A stretch of DNA of 64,000 nucleotides, from NCBI GenBank assembly GCA_039801505.1, contig JBDRUV010000001.1, forward strand, positions 339,681 through 403,680, given 5' to 3'. The notes under the pieces were generated by a model that was given only the letters and a program-made list of their open reading frames with translations, was not told the DNA's origin and did no database searches. Of the stretch, positions 49,316-59,324 are shown piece by piece. The stretch's first letter is position 1. The number at the start of each line of letters is the position of its first letter. This stretch comes from a candidate division WOR-3 bacterium (GTDB lineage: Bacteria; Hydrothermota; Tepidihabitantia; Tepidihabitantales; CAIPLT01). Made by a program: the position numbers and the translations under genes.

Positions 49316-52300
49316 ATGCGCATTAAACAGCTGATTCTTAACGGATTTAAGTCTTTTTCAGAAAAGACGGTAATAAGTTTTGATCCGACAATCAACGCGA
49401 TCGTTGGTCCTAACGGCTGTGGCAAATCCAATATTTTAGACGGTCTGCGCTGGGTTATGGGTGAGGCTAGTTTTACTGAGATGCGCTGTGCGAAAACCGA
49501 AGACTTAATTTTTGCTGGTAATAAGTTTATTCCACCGGTCAATTATGCTGAAGTCGTGCTAATTTTAGAGACCACCGAGCATGATAAATTTTATACCCCA
49601 GGACTGGCCAATCTCGGCTCAGAGATCGAAATTAGACGTCGATATTTTCGTTCTGGGGAGTCTGAATTCTTTATTAACAAAAAGCCGTGTAAATTAAAAG
49701 ATATTCAGGATTTATTTACCAGCGGAGGTGGTTCTGGTAAGGCCTATTCGATTTTTGATTTACCAACCATGCGGCGGATTATCAGTGATAATCTTAAAGA
49801 ATTATTTATTGAAGCTTCAGGGCTGGCCTTTTATCACGAACGCAAAGCCGAGATTGAACGAAAACTAAAGCAGACCCAAGATGATTTAGCTCGGCTCCGC
49901 GACATTATAAGTGAACGGATGCGAATTACCCGCAACCTAAAGCGTCAGGCGTATCGACTGTTAGCATTTGAGAAAGTCAAAGCCGAAGAACAGAAGCTTC
50001 AGATTGCACTTCTTCGGTTTGATTATCAGAAGGTGCTCGATGTGGAAAACCAGCTTGTAGCTGAGCTTAATCGAGTTAATACCGAGCTCCAAGAACTTGA
50101 GAACAGATTTAAAGTTGGTGAACAAAGAAAAGCTGAACTAAAAAAGGTCTTAGAGGAAAAAGAGGCCGAGCAAAATGAGCTGACTAATGAGATTACAAAT
50201 CTTAAAGGGCAGCTGATTGTCTACGAAGAACGGCTCAAAAGCAATTTAGAAAAACAGAATTTCTATCAAGCCGAGTTGAAAAAAATCCAGACGGAACTTG
50301 AACTACCTTTATCCGTAGATATTACGCCTCAGACGATTGATGAGAAAAAGACCTATTTGTCTCAAATTAAAGAACTTTATCAGAAAAAAGAAGAAGAGTT
50401 TGAGCGGCTACGAACCTCAAACAAAGAGTTAGAGGCTGAAATTTTTACCATTCAATTACAATTAGATGAACTAGAAAACCAGGAGCGTGAGCTTTATTTA
50501 CAATTGGCCAAGCTAGACAGCGAAATCAAAAACTACGAGGAAAAACTTAATAATAATCAACGTTATCTGCAAGCCTTAGAAAAATCTTACGAATCGATAA
50601 AATTATCGACAGGTTCAGAAGTATTCTTCGCCGATCTAAGCCAGAAGACCATTGGGGTCATTACAGATTATTATGGCGATAATTTGGTTGGACTTTTATC
50701 GCAGATGCTTGAGGTACCTGAAGATTACCGACTAGCCCTGAAATCAGCCTTATGGGGACATGAACCTATGGTTGTGATAAAAGAATTGCAAAATATTAGT
50801 GATTACCCCAGTATGCTTAAGCAACCAGTTTTAATTGCTGCCGGTGAAAGTTCTCAAGATGATCCTGAAGTCATGTTAACAGATACGCTACCCCAAGAAC
50901 TTAAAAGATATCGCAAATTACGCGAAGTGGTGACTATTAAGGGACCATTAGCAGCTTGTGTGAAAACTATACTCGAGAATACATTTGTAGTCGAAGATAT
51001 AAACGAAATATTAGAATTACATATAAAATATCCCCAATATTCGTATACCCACAGATCAGGCGTTACTTTACGCAACGATGGTGTTTTAGTAATTGTCCCT
51101 AACCCCCAAGACTTTGTAAGCGCTGAGATTGATAAGAAATTAGAAAGCTTAAAAAAAGAGTTTGAAATACTTAACGACGAAAACCAAAAAATTCTCAACA
51201 CTCTAAAAGAATTAAACCAAGAAAAAGATAAATTAACTCAAAAAAAAGACGAGCTTAATAGGGAAATTGCTTCCGCCAAACAAAATCTAGCCCAAAAACG
51301 CGAGCTCAATAAGCAAAATTTAGAACTGGCCAGTAATTTTTTATTAGACCTTCACAAAAGGCGCGAAGAGATTACAAAACTTCAAAGTGAATTAGAACAC
51401 TTAGGCATTGAAATCACTAGTCATGAATCTAAGAAAAAGACCCTTAGTGGCACCCAAAAGAATCTTACCGAAACTCTTACAAACCTTAAGACTGAAGAAG
51501 AAAACCTCCGGCGTCAAATTGATGAGCTTAAAGCTGAGTTAACCACCAAACAGAAAATTTTTCAGGAAAGCGACTACGGCATATTAGTCGCCGAATACGA
51601 CAGATTAGAACAAGAGTTAAATGAACTTCGGATCTTACTAGACTTAAAAACTAAAGAAGTGGCATCAAAAGAGATTGATAAGTTAAAAATTGATCAAAGC
51701 CGTGAGTATCTGGAAACTCAAGCTGATAGTTTAATGCCCCAAGGACGAGAACTTTTAAAAGCTCTAGTTAACACAAAAACAATTGACGAAATAAAAAAGG
51801 AACTCGGAGGAGTCCAAAAGAAATTAGCAGCGATTGGGCTTATAAATCCTTTAGCTAAAGACGAGTACGAACGTGAAAAGCACGAGTTAGAAAAACTTCA
51901 AAAACAAGAAAATGACATTGTCCAAGCTCAAGAAAATCTTATGCAGGCCCTTCAAGAATTGACCGCTCGGGCCGAAGCGATGTTTTCTGACACTTATCAA
52001 AAAGTCCGAGAAAGTTTTAAGCGAATTTTCAAAGAAATATTCCTTGAAGGTGAAGCTGATTTAGTTTTAGCTACACCTAACGATCCTTTAGAGTCCGATA
52101 TAAAAGTAATTGCTCAGCCCAAAGGTAAGACTCCACGTAGGCTTGATCAACTTTCCGACGGGGAAAAAGCACTCTTGGCCTTATCGCTATTATTTGCTTT
52201 TTACGATACCAAACCAGCACCATTTGTCTTTATGGATGAGGTTGATGCTCCATTAGATGATGCCAATGTTAAAAGATTTACCGAATATTTAAAAAGACTT

Positions 52301-52468
52301 TCCGAAACTACCCAAGTGATAATTATTACTCACAATAAAATCACTATTGAAGCAGCATCAGTAGTTATTGGCGTAACTTCAGAGCGAGCTGGCACTTCAA
52401 AAATTGTTTCCGTTCGTTTAACAGATTTGGCAGCATTATCTCAAAAAAAGACCGCAGTAGCTAATTAA
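49316..52468 (+). CDS. smc: Chromosome segregation ATPase SMC
   Basis: 1050 residues, somewhat shorter than the usual 1150-1200. The N-terminal ATPase half has GPNGCGKSNILDGLRWVMGE. Long coiled coils flank a hinge around residues 425-545 (KTIGVITDYYGDNLVG). The C-terminal half has the signature LSDGEKALLALSLLFAF and Walker B FVFMDEVDAPLDD. SMC compacts and resolves sister chromosomes with ScpA/ScpB, which are not in the window. ftsY follows after six bases, a frequent arrangement. Confidence 0.95.
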   Translation: MRIKQLILNGFKSFSEKTVISFDPTINAIVGPNGCGKSNILDGLRWVMGEASFTEMRCAKTEDLIFAGNKFIPPVNYAEVVLILETTEHDKFYTPGLANLGSEIEIRRRYFRSGESEFFINKKPCKLKDIQDLFTSGGGSGKAYSIFDLPTMRRIISDNLKELFIEASGLAFYHERKAEIERKLKQTQDDLARLRDIISERMRITRNLKRQAYRLLAFEKVKAEEQKLQIALLRFDYQKVLDVENQLVAELNRVNTELQELENRFKVGEQRKAELKKVLEEKEAEQNELTNEITNLKGQLIVYEERLKSNLEKQNFYQAELKKIQTELELPLSVDITPQTIDEKKTYLSQIKELYQKKEEEFERLRTSNKELEAEIFTIQLQLDELENQERELYLQLAKLDSEIKNYEEKLNNNQRYLQALEKSYESIKLSTGSEVFFADLSQKTIGVITDYYGDNLVGLLSQMLEVPEDYRLALKSALWGHEPMVVIKELQNISDYPSMLKQPVLIAAGESSQDDPEVMLTDTLPQELKRYRKLREVVTIKGPLAACVKTILENTFVVEDINEILELHIKYPQYSYTHRSGVTLRNDGVLVIVPNPQDFVSAEIDKKLESLKKEFEILNDENQKILNTLKELNQEKDKLTQKKDELNREIASAKQNLAQKRELNKQNLELASNFLLDLHKRREEITKLQSELEHLGIEITSHESKKKTLSGTQKNLTETLTNLKTEEENLRRQIDELKAELTTKQKIFQESDYGILVAEYDRLEQELNELRILLDLKTKEVASKEIDKLKIDQSREYLETQADSLMPQGRELLKALVNTKTIDEIKKELGGVQKKLAAIGLINPLAKDEYEREKHELEKLQKQENDIVQAQENLMQALQELTARAEAMFSDTYQKVRESFKRIFKEIFLEGEADLVLATPNDPLESDIKVIAQPKGKTPRRLDQLSDGEKALLALSLLFAFYDTKPAPFVFMDEVDAPLDDANVKRFTEYLKRLSETTQVIIITHNKITIEAASVVIGVTSERAGTSKIVSVRLTDLAALSQKKTAVAN

Positions 52469-52474
52469 TTATCA

Positions 52475-53332
52475 ATGACAATACTTGATAAATTAAAAAA
52501 AGCCCTAAGAAAAACGCGGGAGCTATTTGTACCGCTTAAGGAAAATAAAGATTTAGTTACAATTGAGGAGATATTGTTATCCGCCGATGTTGGGGTAACT
52601 TTTACTCAGCAAATACTAAGAAAAATTAAAGACACCTCAAATTGTGATACGATAAGTACACTTCGGAACAGTTTAATTGAAATTTTAAGCACCACGATAT
52701 CTACCCAAACGAAGACTAAAAAGCCGCTAATTATAATGATTGTAGGTGTTCCAGGAAGTGGTAAGACAACCACAATTGCTAAGCTAGCCAATTACTATCA
52801 GAAACTTAATTACCAGGTGTTAATCTCGGCGTCTGATACTTATCGGGCCGCAGCAGCAAAACAGCTAGGAATTTTAGCTGAGCGTGCTCAAGCCGAAATT
52901 GTTTGGTCTAGTCCCGGACAGGATCCCGGGGCCGTGGCCTACGACGCCATAAGTAAGGCAATTGCTCACGATTTCGATATCGTTTTGATTGATACCGCCG
53001 GAAGATTACACACCAGGAAGGATTTAATGGAAGAAGCCAAGAAAATCAAGCGGGTTTGTCAAAAATTTCGAGCTGATGCCCCCGATGAAATTTGGTTAGT
53101 TCTTGATGCTAATTTTGGCCAAAATGGCATCGCCCAGACCCGAATTTTTCACCAAGAGCTTAATCTTACAGGGCTCATCGTTACAAAATTAGATGGTACA
53201 GCGAAAGGCGGAATCGTTGTGCCTATCGTTTGGGAATTTAAGTTACCAGTAAAATTTATTGGGATTGGTGAGGGATTAGATGATTTAGCCGAATTTGAAC
53301 CTAATAAATATATCTCGGCATTATTAGAATAA
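52475..53332 (+). CDS. ftsY: Signal recognition particle receptor FtsY
   Basis: 285 residues: NG domain only, without the acidic A domain found in E. coli. The P-loop is GVPGSGKTTTIAKLA, followed by SASDTYRAAAAKQL, DTAGRLHTRKDLMEE, TKLDGTAKGG and IGIGEGLDDLAEF. It docks ribosome-nascent-chain complexes bound by SRP (Ffh) at the membrane. The stop overlaps the start of the decayed DUF523 gene (TAATG). Confidence 0.95.
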   Translation: MTILDKLKKALRKTRELFVPLKENKDLVTIEEILLSADVGVTFTQQILRKIKDTSNCDTISTLRNSLIEILSTTISTQTKTKKPLIIMIVGVPGSGKTTTIAKLANYYQKLNYQVLISASDTYRAAAAKQLGILAERAQAEIVWSSPGQDPGAVAYDAISKAIAHDFDIVLIDTAGRLHTRKDLMEEAKKIKRVCQKFRADAPDEIWLVLDANFGQNGIAQTRIFHQELNLTGLIVTKLDGTAKGGIVVPIVWEFKLPVKFIGIGEGLDDLAEFEPNKYISALLE

Positions 53333-53708
53333 TGAAAGTTTTGATTTCAGCTTGTCTTTTGGGACTTAATACTCGGTATGACGGCCAAAGTGTAAAGGGT
53401 GACTTAAAAACTCAACGGTTAGTAAAATCTCTTCTAAAAAGCATGAAGTTATTCCTGTATGTCCTGAGCAACTAGGTGGATTACCAACACCTCGTCCTCG
53501 AGTAACAATAAAGAATAAAAAAGTAATCAATCAATCCGGCCAAAATGTTACCGAAAATTTTTTACGAGGTGCACAGGAAGTGTTAAAGCTTGCCCAGCTG
53601 TTAAAAGTTAAACGTGCCTATTTTAAACAACACAGTCCATCTTGTGGACAAAAAGGTGTTGCCAGTAAAATTTTATAAAAACATCGCATTAAAATATATT
53701 TTTTATAA
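53332..53708 (+). pseudogene. DUF523 family gene, frameshifted and decayed
   Basis: The first 36 codons (MKVLISACLLGLNTRYDG...) match the start of DUF523. At the AAAAA run near 53436 the frame shifts by one base, and the match continues as HEVIPVCPEQLGGLPTPRPR and later RAYFKQHSPSCG. The segment normally between SPSCG and the final GVTA...LL part is missing, and a TAA at 53676-53678 interrupts the remaining tail (GVASKIL, then KHRIKIYFL). Three independent lesions argue for a true pseudogene rather than a single sequencing error. As it stands, only a 47-residue peptide or an internal fragment could be made. Confidence 0.8.
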
Positions 53709-53718
53709 GATGCCACCT

Positions 53719-54915
53719 TTAGAAATAAACACCACTTGAAACACAGAGTGATAAACCTTTGCTTTTACTTAAAACTCCATTATACTGTGGAGTAGCTAAC
53801 TTTAAATAAAACCTCCGGATCGATAATTTAAACCCTGGGATGAAATAAAAATTTCTATGGAAATCTACTGTGAATGAAAGGTTCAAACTAATAGGTTTGA
53901 TTGGCGTGTAGTGTATGGTAAAATTTAGCTGGTGTAAAAAATCCCTAATAAAAATTGAGTAGTCTAAATAGCGATGATAGTACATTAGACATTTTATATG
54001 TTTGGTTAAAATTGCATCGCAACATAGAAATATTTGTGGTGGCAGCACTGTTTTAAATGGAGCACAAGGACCTGCCTGGTGAGTAAAATTAAAAAATGAA
54101 TCGGCCACAGGATTTTCCCAAAAGTAGCTTAAGTTAAACGAGTCAATTGCTATTTCATATAAAAACTCTTGACAGTTTTCTTGCCAATAAAATCCTGTAG
54201 ATAAATTAAGAAAAGCTAGGACCAAGTTTATGTTATGGTTGAACTCCAGGGCAAAAAAGCAGTCACCGGCAAGGCAATTTCCATTACGAGCGATTTTCTG
54301 AGATAAAAATAGATGTGCTCTAAGATCGTCCGGTGTGGTTGTGATAATACCATATGCAGTATCAGTTATGGTCGCAAGAAGTCCCTGTTGATAATGCAAC
54401 TGTACTCCACAAAATAAATTTTTGATAATGTTACGGTATTTAATTATCGGGTACCGAAACCCCATAGTTATTCCCATGTATGATATAGCGTTAATGTTGA
54501 TATCTGCCCAACTGTATGTACGATTTACTTGATTGCCATTTAGAACAAGATCCAAAAAACTTTTAGGAATTGATAAATATCCATAATTTTGGTTATATAC
54601 TGAAATATTGAAAAAATAACTAGAAAAGTTGAATGGTGTAAGATTGTAATAGGTTCTTATTCTTAAACCATTGCTTGGAATGCAAGCTAGTAAATTAACC
54701 TTGTCGACATCAGTCCAATTGGTGTTCCCATAAAAATAATAAAAATAATTTTGTAAATTAAATGAATTGTTATTTATATTCAATACGGACCTTAGTAATT
54801 CCAGATTATAATTAAAAGTAGTATCACTAATTGTAGTCCAACGCTCAATAAATTGAGGATTGCCCATTACATGTCCGACATAGCAGATTAAAAACAGAGA
54901 CAATATTGCCTTCAT
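53719..54915 (-). CDS. Exported protein of unknown function
   Basis: 398 residues. The signal peptide (MKAILSLFLICYVGHVMG) predicts export. The rest is rich in aromatic and asparagine residues and in alternating hydrophobic strands, which would suit an outer-membrane beta barrel, and it ends in phenylalanine (VSSGVYF), as many outer-membrane proteins do. No family recognised. It is the last gene of the minus-strand run and follows an unknown lipoprotein by nine bases; the two probably work together at the outer membrane. Confidence 0.7.
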   Translation of the reverse strand: MKAILSLFLICYVGHVMGNPQFIERWTTISDTTFNYNLELLRSVLNINNNSFNLQNYFYYFYGNTNWTDVDKVNLLACIPSNGLRIRTYYNLTPFNFSSYFFNISVYNQNYGYLSIPKSFLDLVLNGNQVNRTYSWADININAISYMGITMGFRYPIIKYRNIIKNLFCGVQLHYQQGLLATITDTAYGIITTTPDDLRAHLFLSQKIARNGNCLAGDCFFALEFNHNINLVLAFLNLSTGFYWQENCQEFLYEIAIDSFNLSYFWENPVADSFFNFTHQAGPCAPFKTVLPPQIFLCCDAILTKHIKCLMYYHRYLDYSIFIRDFLHQLNFTIHYTPIKPISLNLSFTVDFHRNFYFIPGFKLSIRRFYLKLATPQYNGVLSKSKGLSLCVSSGVYF

Positions 54916-54924
54916 GATATTGTA

Positions 54925-56826
54925 TTAAAGGTTTGTTGTTACTACTGCGTATGAGTTTACAAGTAATAAAAAATCTCGAACCATAATTTTGATTGTGTCT
55001 GTTTGTGGTAAATAAAATTTTAATATAAAATAGATTAGCGAATCAGTAAAGATCGATACGTCAATGGAAGATAATGAAATATTCAAATTGATTTTTGAGG
55101 CCTCATAAACAATCCCAGAATTATTTAATTGCCCACGGGGAATATCTACGGGGATAAAAATTTGTCTTGCCTGAGAATTTTCCAGGATGATTTTTCCAGA
55201 AATTGAAAACGGCAAATGATTAATGAAGTGCGTATAAAAATTGGCGCTATCAATATCATTAATAATTTTTTCACGCACTTCGTTTGATATCGTAATGTTA
55301 TAAGGCCCAAAAGTTAAAGTATCTGGTAGTATTTGTAAAGATAATGGTGAGTTTATTTCGTATATACCAACAATAAATGACTGGCGACTTAAACTAATAC
55401 TGTCAATTATAAGAAGCCGAATATTCAGATTTAATGTTGTCGGATGAATATTAAAAAGTCTCGTAAGGTTGAGCCGAAAGTTATTAATAGTAGGCATCGA
55501 CGGATTACCAGGAATCAAAAAGAGACAAGTATCCAATATTAAAGTTTCGCCAGAAGAATTTTGAGCGCAAGCCTGAAGCGACAGAATCATTGAAACATAC
55601 AGAGCATTTGTAAGATCGGCATCTAAATAGACTTCATTTAGATAAATACTAGCTGCGTAGTTTGGTAAGTTAAAAGTTATTGATTTACTTACAAGACTAT
55701 GGTTAATTGTATCAAGTACTATAGCAACTAAGGAATCTACTTCAATGTTTTGTATTTGTAATTGATAATCGACTCTCAGAAAATGATCAGGTAATATCGT
55801 AATTAAACTAGAATCTAATGAAAACGCCAAGGTATAGTTTAAAGTTATTGGAATTAAATATGCTGAGTTGTTGTGATACGATGTAAGTTCAAAATTTATC
55901 GTCAAGGAGTCATAGCTAAAAATTTGAAATGCTGTATCAATATTGAATTCAGTAAAGAAAATTGCTACCGAACAAGAAAATGGAAAATTGTTTTGTAAGT
56001 TCACTGACAATCTACCCGAATTAAACTCTAAGTTTGTTAAACGTATAGAATAATTACTTTGGAGATAACAGATTTTTTGTTTATTTAGAACTAAATTGCG
56101 AGGCACACAAGAACGAAACGCCCCTGAGTTGATTTTTAGCGAATCAAAAGACACGATAAATACCAGGGAATCATTCGCGGAAATAGGAATTGAATTAGAA
56201 CTTCCGCTGCTAGTAATGTGAGTGCTAAAAACCAAAATGCTATCGAGATTTAAGTTTTCTAAGCGAACTATATGTTCCGAGACACTCATCGAATCAACTG
56301 ACAGCAGATGAACTAATTCGGTGCCGTCTAAAAAACAATCAATGGTGTCAAAAATTAATCGGGTTCGGTTGTATATCGTGATTTTAAGTTTTGCCATTGC
56401 TACCGATAAAAATTCAAAATTTCGAAAACGAACAGGTCTTGTGATAATCCGACTAAAAGGTGGAATAGTTACATAAGTGGTTGTTTCTGGAAGCACAAGA
56501 CCTGTAATTTCCGAACTAGATAACGCAATGCGAGTGCTATCCAGATTACTAACCGTAAAATCTCGAAAGTAAATTTTCGTGGAATCTAAGAGATCACTAA
56601 TTCTTAGTGAATCAATTGGAAAAAAACTGTCGATTGTATTTCTGTAATAAAATGTAATGATTGAATCGTCGCCGATTCGAAAACGAGAACTGTCAAGAAA
56701 ATCGATTACTTTAAACTTTTTATTACTAATTAAAGGAATTGTGAGGTTGGTATACCAATGTGGACGTCTCGGGCAACTTATAAATAAAATAAAAATTAAA
56801 AACCATACAATATTTTTATAATGCAC
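54925..56826 (-). CDS. Large lipoprotein of unknown function
   Basis: 633 residues. A signal peptide ending ILFISC gives a lipobox, so the protein should be lipid-anchored. The mature part is beta-rich, serine- and asparagine-rich, and repeatedly contains DSL, LDS and similar turns, suggesting a string of beta-sandwich domains. No catalytic motif. It is coded between a zinc-ribbon protein and an exported barrel-like protein. Function unknown; an outer-membrane assembly or surface role is only a guess. Confidence 0.7.
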   Translation of the reverse strand: MHYKNIVWFLIFILFISCPRRPHWYTNLTIPLISNKKFKVIDFLDSSRFRIGDDSIITFYYRNTIDSFFPIDSLRISDLLDSTKIYFRDFTVSNLDSTRIALSSSEITGLVLPETTTYVTIPPFSRIITRPVRFRNFEFLSVAMAKLKITIYNRTRLIFDTIDCFLDGTELVHLLSVDSMSVSEHIVRLENLNLDSILVFSTHITSSGSSNSIPISANDSLVFIVSFDSLKINSGAFRSCVPRNLVLNKQKICYLQSNYSIRLTNLEFNSGRLSVNLQNNFPFSCSVAIFFTEFNIDTAFQIFSYDSLTINFELTSYHNNSAYLIPITLNYTLAFSLDSSLITILPDHFLRVDYQLQIQNIEVDSLVAIVLDTINHSLVSKSITFNLPNYAASIYLNEVYLDADLTNALYVSMILSLQACAQNSSGETLILDTCLFLIPGNPSMPTINNFRLNLTRLFNIHPTTLNLNIRLLIIDSISLSRQSFIVGIYEINSPLSLQILPDTLTFGPYNITISNEVREKIINDIDSANFYTHFINHLPFSISGKIILENSQARQIFIPVDIPRGQLNNSGIVYEASKINLNISLSSIDVSIFTDSLIYFILKFYLPQTDTIKIMVRDFLLLVNSYAVVTTNL

Positions 56827-56841
56827 GAAAATAAGAATTTT

Positions 56842-57204
56842 TTATCTTTTACTAAGCCAATAGAGAAAACGACCGCAATACGGGCAATTCATAATATTAT
56901 TAGCACTACGGGTGGCATATTCTGATGGTAGTCGGCTATAACACCCCCCACAAAATCCATTGACTACCTGGACCACAACTCGGCCCCCGTATCGTTTCAT
57001 AATGATTTCATATTCCCGAAGTAGCTGCGGTTCGATTTTTTTAGCAATAGCATTACGTTCCTTCTCGGCGATTTTCATAAAATCTAAAGTAGGCTTAGTC
57101 GGTTTAAATCCAATTTTTTTGTAAGTGGGCGATACCATATCTTTAAGAATTAAGTCTAATTCTTCTAAGCTCCGTAAAAGATTTATTTGTTCTTGCACAT
57201 TCAT
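56842..57204 (-). CDS. Zinc-ribbon protein related to C4-type (PF02591) family
   Basis: 120 residues: a short helical N-terminal part and a C-terminal zinc ribbon, GFCGGCYSRLPSEYA then NCPYCGRFLY, with four cysteines. The family usually has a long coiled coil (about 240 residues), so this copy has only the last part of the helical hairpin. Its start overlaps the ptsN stop by four bases. Role unknown; nucleic-acid binding has been suggested for relatives. Confidence 0.75.
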   Translation of the reverse strand: MNVQEQINLLRSLEELDLILKDMVSPTYKKIGFKPTKPTLDFMKIAEKERNAIAKKIEPQLLREYEIIMKRYGGRVVVQVVNGFCGGCYSRLPSEYATRSANNIMNCPYCGRFLYWLSKR

Positions 57205-57698
57205 AACTTTTCTTCAAGACTTTTAATTAACTCAATTAACTCCTCTGGGGTTTGGGGTTTCATGTATTGTTTTTTCTTGACTAATTCTTGGCAGATCATT
57301 GCGACTCGTCCCAGTATAATAAGGTATTGATTGCCCGGGTCTTGAGGCGGAGCCACAATTAAAAAGAAAAAATGCACTGGTTTTTTGTCGATAGCATTGA
57401 AATCAACCCCAGATTTGGATCGGCCAACGGCCAACTCTAATTTGTCAATTAGGAGGGACCGACAGTGGGGGATACCGATCCCCCTACCAATCCCCGTGGA
57501 GCCCAATTCTTCCCGGGTAAGAATTGTCTCTAAAAGCATATCAGCTTCTTTGCCGGTCTTAATCAGACTGATTAGTTCTCGTAAGACCTCGGGTTTTTTG
57601 CGCGACTTTAGATTTAGGTTTATTCGTTCTGGTCTAAGCAATGAACTAATGGTCAATTGCTTACCTCCTTCGCCTATTGATTTTTGTGTTTTTTCCAT
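57201..57698 (-). CDS. ptsN: PtsN-type EIIA domain protein
   Basis: 165 residues of the fructose/nitrogen EIIA family. TREELGSTGIGRGIGIPHCR includes the phospho-acceptor histidine (IPHCR), and VHFFFLIVAPPQDPGNQYL is typical. No EIIB or EIIC domain is nearby, so it is likely regulatory, as in the nitrogen PTS, or takes phosphate from HPr encoded elsewhere. It overlaps the zinc-ribbon gene. Confidence 0.88.
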   Translation of the reverse strand: MEKTQKSIGEGGKQLTISSLLRPERINLNLKSRKKPEVLRELISLIKTGKEADMLLETILTREELGSTGIGRGIGIPHCRSLLIDKLELAVGRSKSGVDFNAIDKKPVHFFFLIVAPPQDPGNQYLIILGRVAMICQELVKKKQYMKPQTPEELIELIKSLEEKL

Positions 57699-57740
57699 CT
57701 TTTTATATTGTAGTAAACTTCAAAAAATTTTCAATACCCT

Positions 57741-59324
57741 TTACATCCGTTCTGGTGCCGAAACTCCAAGTATTGTTAACGCAGTTTTTATTACTCGACT
57801 AATTATTTGACACAAATAGAGTCGAGCGCCAGCCAGCGTCGGATTTTCGTCAAGCACTCGGACATTTTCATAATATTTATGAAAAGTATTAGCAAGGGTG
57901 AGTAGATAATAGACTAAGTGATGAGGTTCAAAATGTTTAGCTGATTCTAAAATGACATCGGGGAAATGCAATATGAGTTTGATCAGAGATTCTTCATAAG
58001 ATGAAGTAAGCAGCTCTAGATCAGGGTTTTGGTTTGATGGAAAAGACTTTTCTTGAGCATTACGGAGAATACTATTGATTCTAGTATAGGCATATTGTAC
58101 ATAATAAACCGGATTTTCTTCGGAAGTTTTTTGAGCTAGTGCCAAATCAAATTCTAAGTGTTGCGAGGCCCGGCGCATCAGTAAGAAAAATTTTAAGGCA
58201 TCAGGGCCAATTTCTGATAGTACCTCGTCTAGGGTAATATATTCACCGGCCCGTTTTGACATTGAAATTTTTTCTCGATTGCGAAGCAGTGAGACTTGTT
58301 GGGCGATAATAATTATTAAATGATTTGGGTCAAAGCCTAATGCCTTAAGGGCGCCTTTCATACGCGGAATATAACCATGGTGGTCCGGTCCCCAAATATT
58401 AATTAAGAGTTCATAGCCCCGATTAAATTTATCATAATGATAGGCAATATCGGTCAAGAAATATGTTGGACGCGCATTGGCAGTAATTAGCACGCGATCT
58501 TCGGTATCGCCGAATTCTTGAGATTTAAACCATAATGCACCGTCGTGATAATAAGTATAGGGCTTGAGCTTTTCTAAAATTAAAGAATGCAACGGATGAT
58601 ACGAACTTTCACGAACAAAGTTATCAAAATTGATACCCATCCGGAGTAAAGAATTTTTCTGCCAGGTAATAATTTCTTGTAATAGAAAGCTACGCCAATA
58701 CTCTTCAGGGATATTATTTTTTAGAATTTTCTGGGCAATATCTAAGAGATATTCCCCTGGATAGCCGTTTTCTGGTATCGGGGTTGGTATTCCTTTTATA
58801 GTGTTGAGACGGGCTAAAAGAGAATTGTATAAGACCTCAATTTGGGTGCCTTTATCGTTTATATAATATTCAGAGTTTACATCATAATTTACAAATTTTA
58901 ATAAATTTACCAAAGCATTACCAAAAGCCCCAGCCCGAGCCTGAACAACATTTAAGGGGCCTGTGGGATTAGCTGAGATATACTCGACAAGCACCCGTAT
59001 ACCATTACCTAAATTAATTTTTCCATAATCTTCAGCGCTAGCGTTTATAAGAGTTTTTAACAAGTATTCTCGACTTAAAGTAAAATTGATAAACCCCGGG
59101 GATGCTACTTCAACTTTCTTAAAAATTGAACAATCGGTTAATTTGGGCTTTAAATTTTGCGCGATTTCAATGGGTGCTTTATTTTCTTTACGTGACAATA
59201 AAAACGCAATGTTTGAAGCATAATCGCCCAGCTCGGGTTTGTTTAAAAACTCTATTTCGTGTTGGGGTGGGATTTCACCTACTGCTTCTTTAATAATTTC
59301 GGCAATTTGCTGTTTAACTGTCAT
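57741..59324 (-). CDS. argS: Arginyl-tRNA synthetase
   Basis: About 527 residues, class I. The N-terminal Arg-S domain is followed by the catalytic core starting LVEYISANPTGPL, then WGPDHHGYIPRMKGAL, and a DALR anticodon-binding domain ending ILGVSAPERM. Unusually, the HIGH box, normally LHVGH, reads LNVVQ, so both histidines and the glycine are missing. The KMSKS-like loop is KISMSKRAG. The rest is well conserved, so the gene is likely functional. The start is an ATG behind AAAAGAG that overlaps the rsfS stop by 11 bases. Confidence 0.92.
   Translation of the reverse strand: MTVKQQIAEIIKEAVGEIPPQHEIEFLNKPELGDYASNIAFLLSRKENKAPIEIAQNLKPKLTDCSIFKKVEVASPGFINFTLSREYLLKTLINASAEDYGKINLGNGIRVLVEYISANPTGPLNVVQARAGAFGNALVNLLKFVNYDVNSEYYINDKGTQIEVLYNSLLARLNTIKGIPTPIPENGYPGEYLLDIAQKILKNNIPEEYWRSFLLQEIITWQKNSLLRMGINFDNFVRESSYHPLHSLILEKLKPYTYYHDGALWFKSQEFGDTEDRVLITANARPTYFLTDIAYHYDKFNRGYELLINIWGPDHHGYIPRMKGALKALGFDPNHLIIIIAQQVSLLRNREKISMSKRAGEYITLDEVLSEIGPDALKFFLLMRRASQHLEFDLALAQKTSEENPVYYVQYAYTRINSILRNAQEKSFPSNQNPDLELLTSSYEESLIKLILHFPDVILESAKHFEPHHLVYYLLTLANTFHKYYENVRVLDENPTLAGARLYLCQIISRVIKTALTILGVSAPERM

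Noticed and set aside
53430-53480. Programmed -1 frameshift in the DUF523 gene
   Set aside because: The A5 run is not a strong slippery heptamer in the right phase, and the gene has two further lesions downstream.
57385-57810. Plus-strand 141-codon frame across ptsN and the argS end
   Set aside because: Antisense to two real genes; no start signal or homology.
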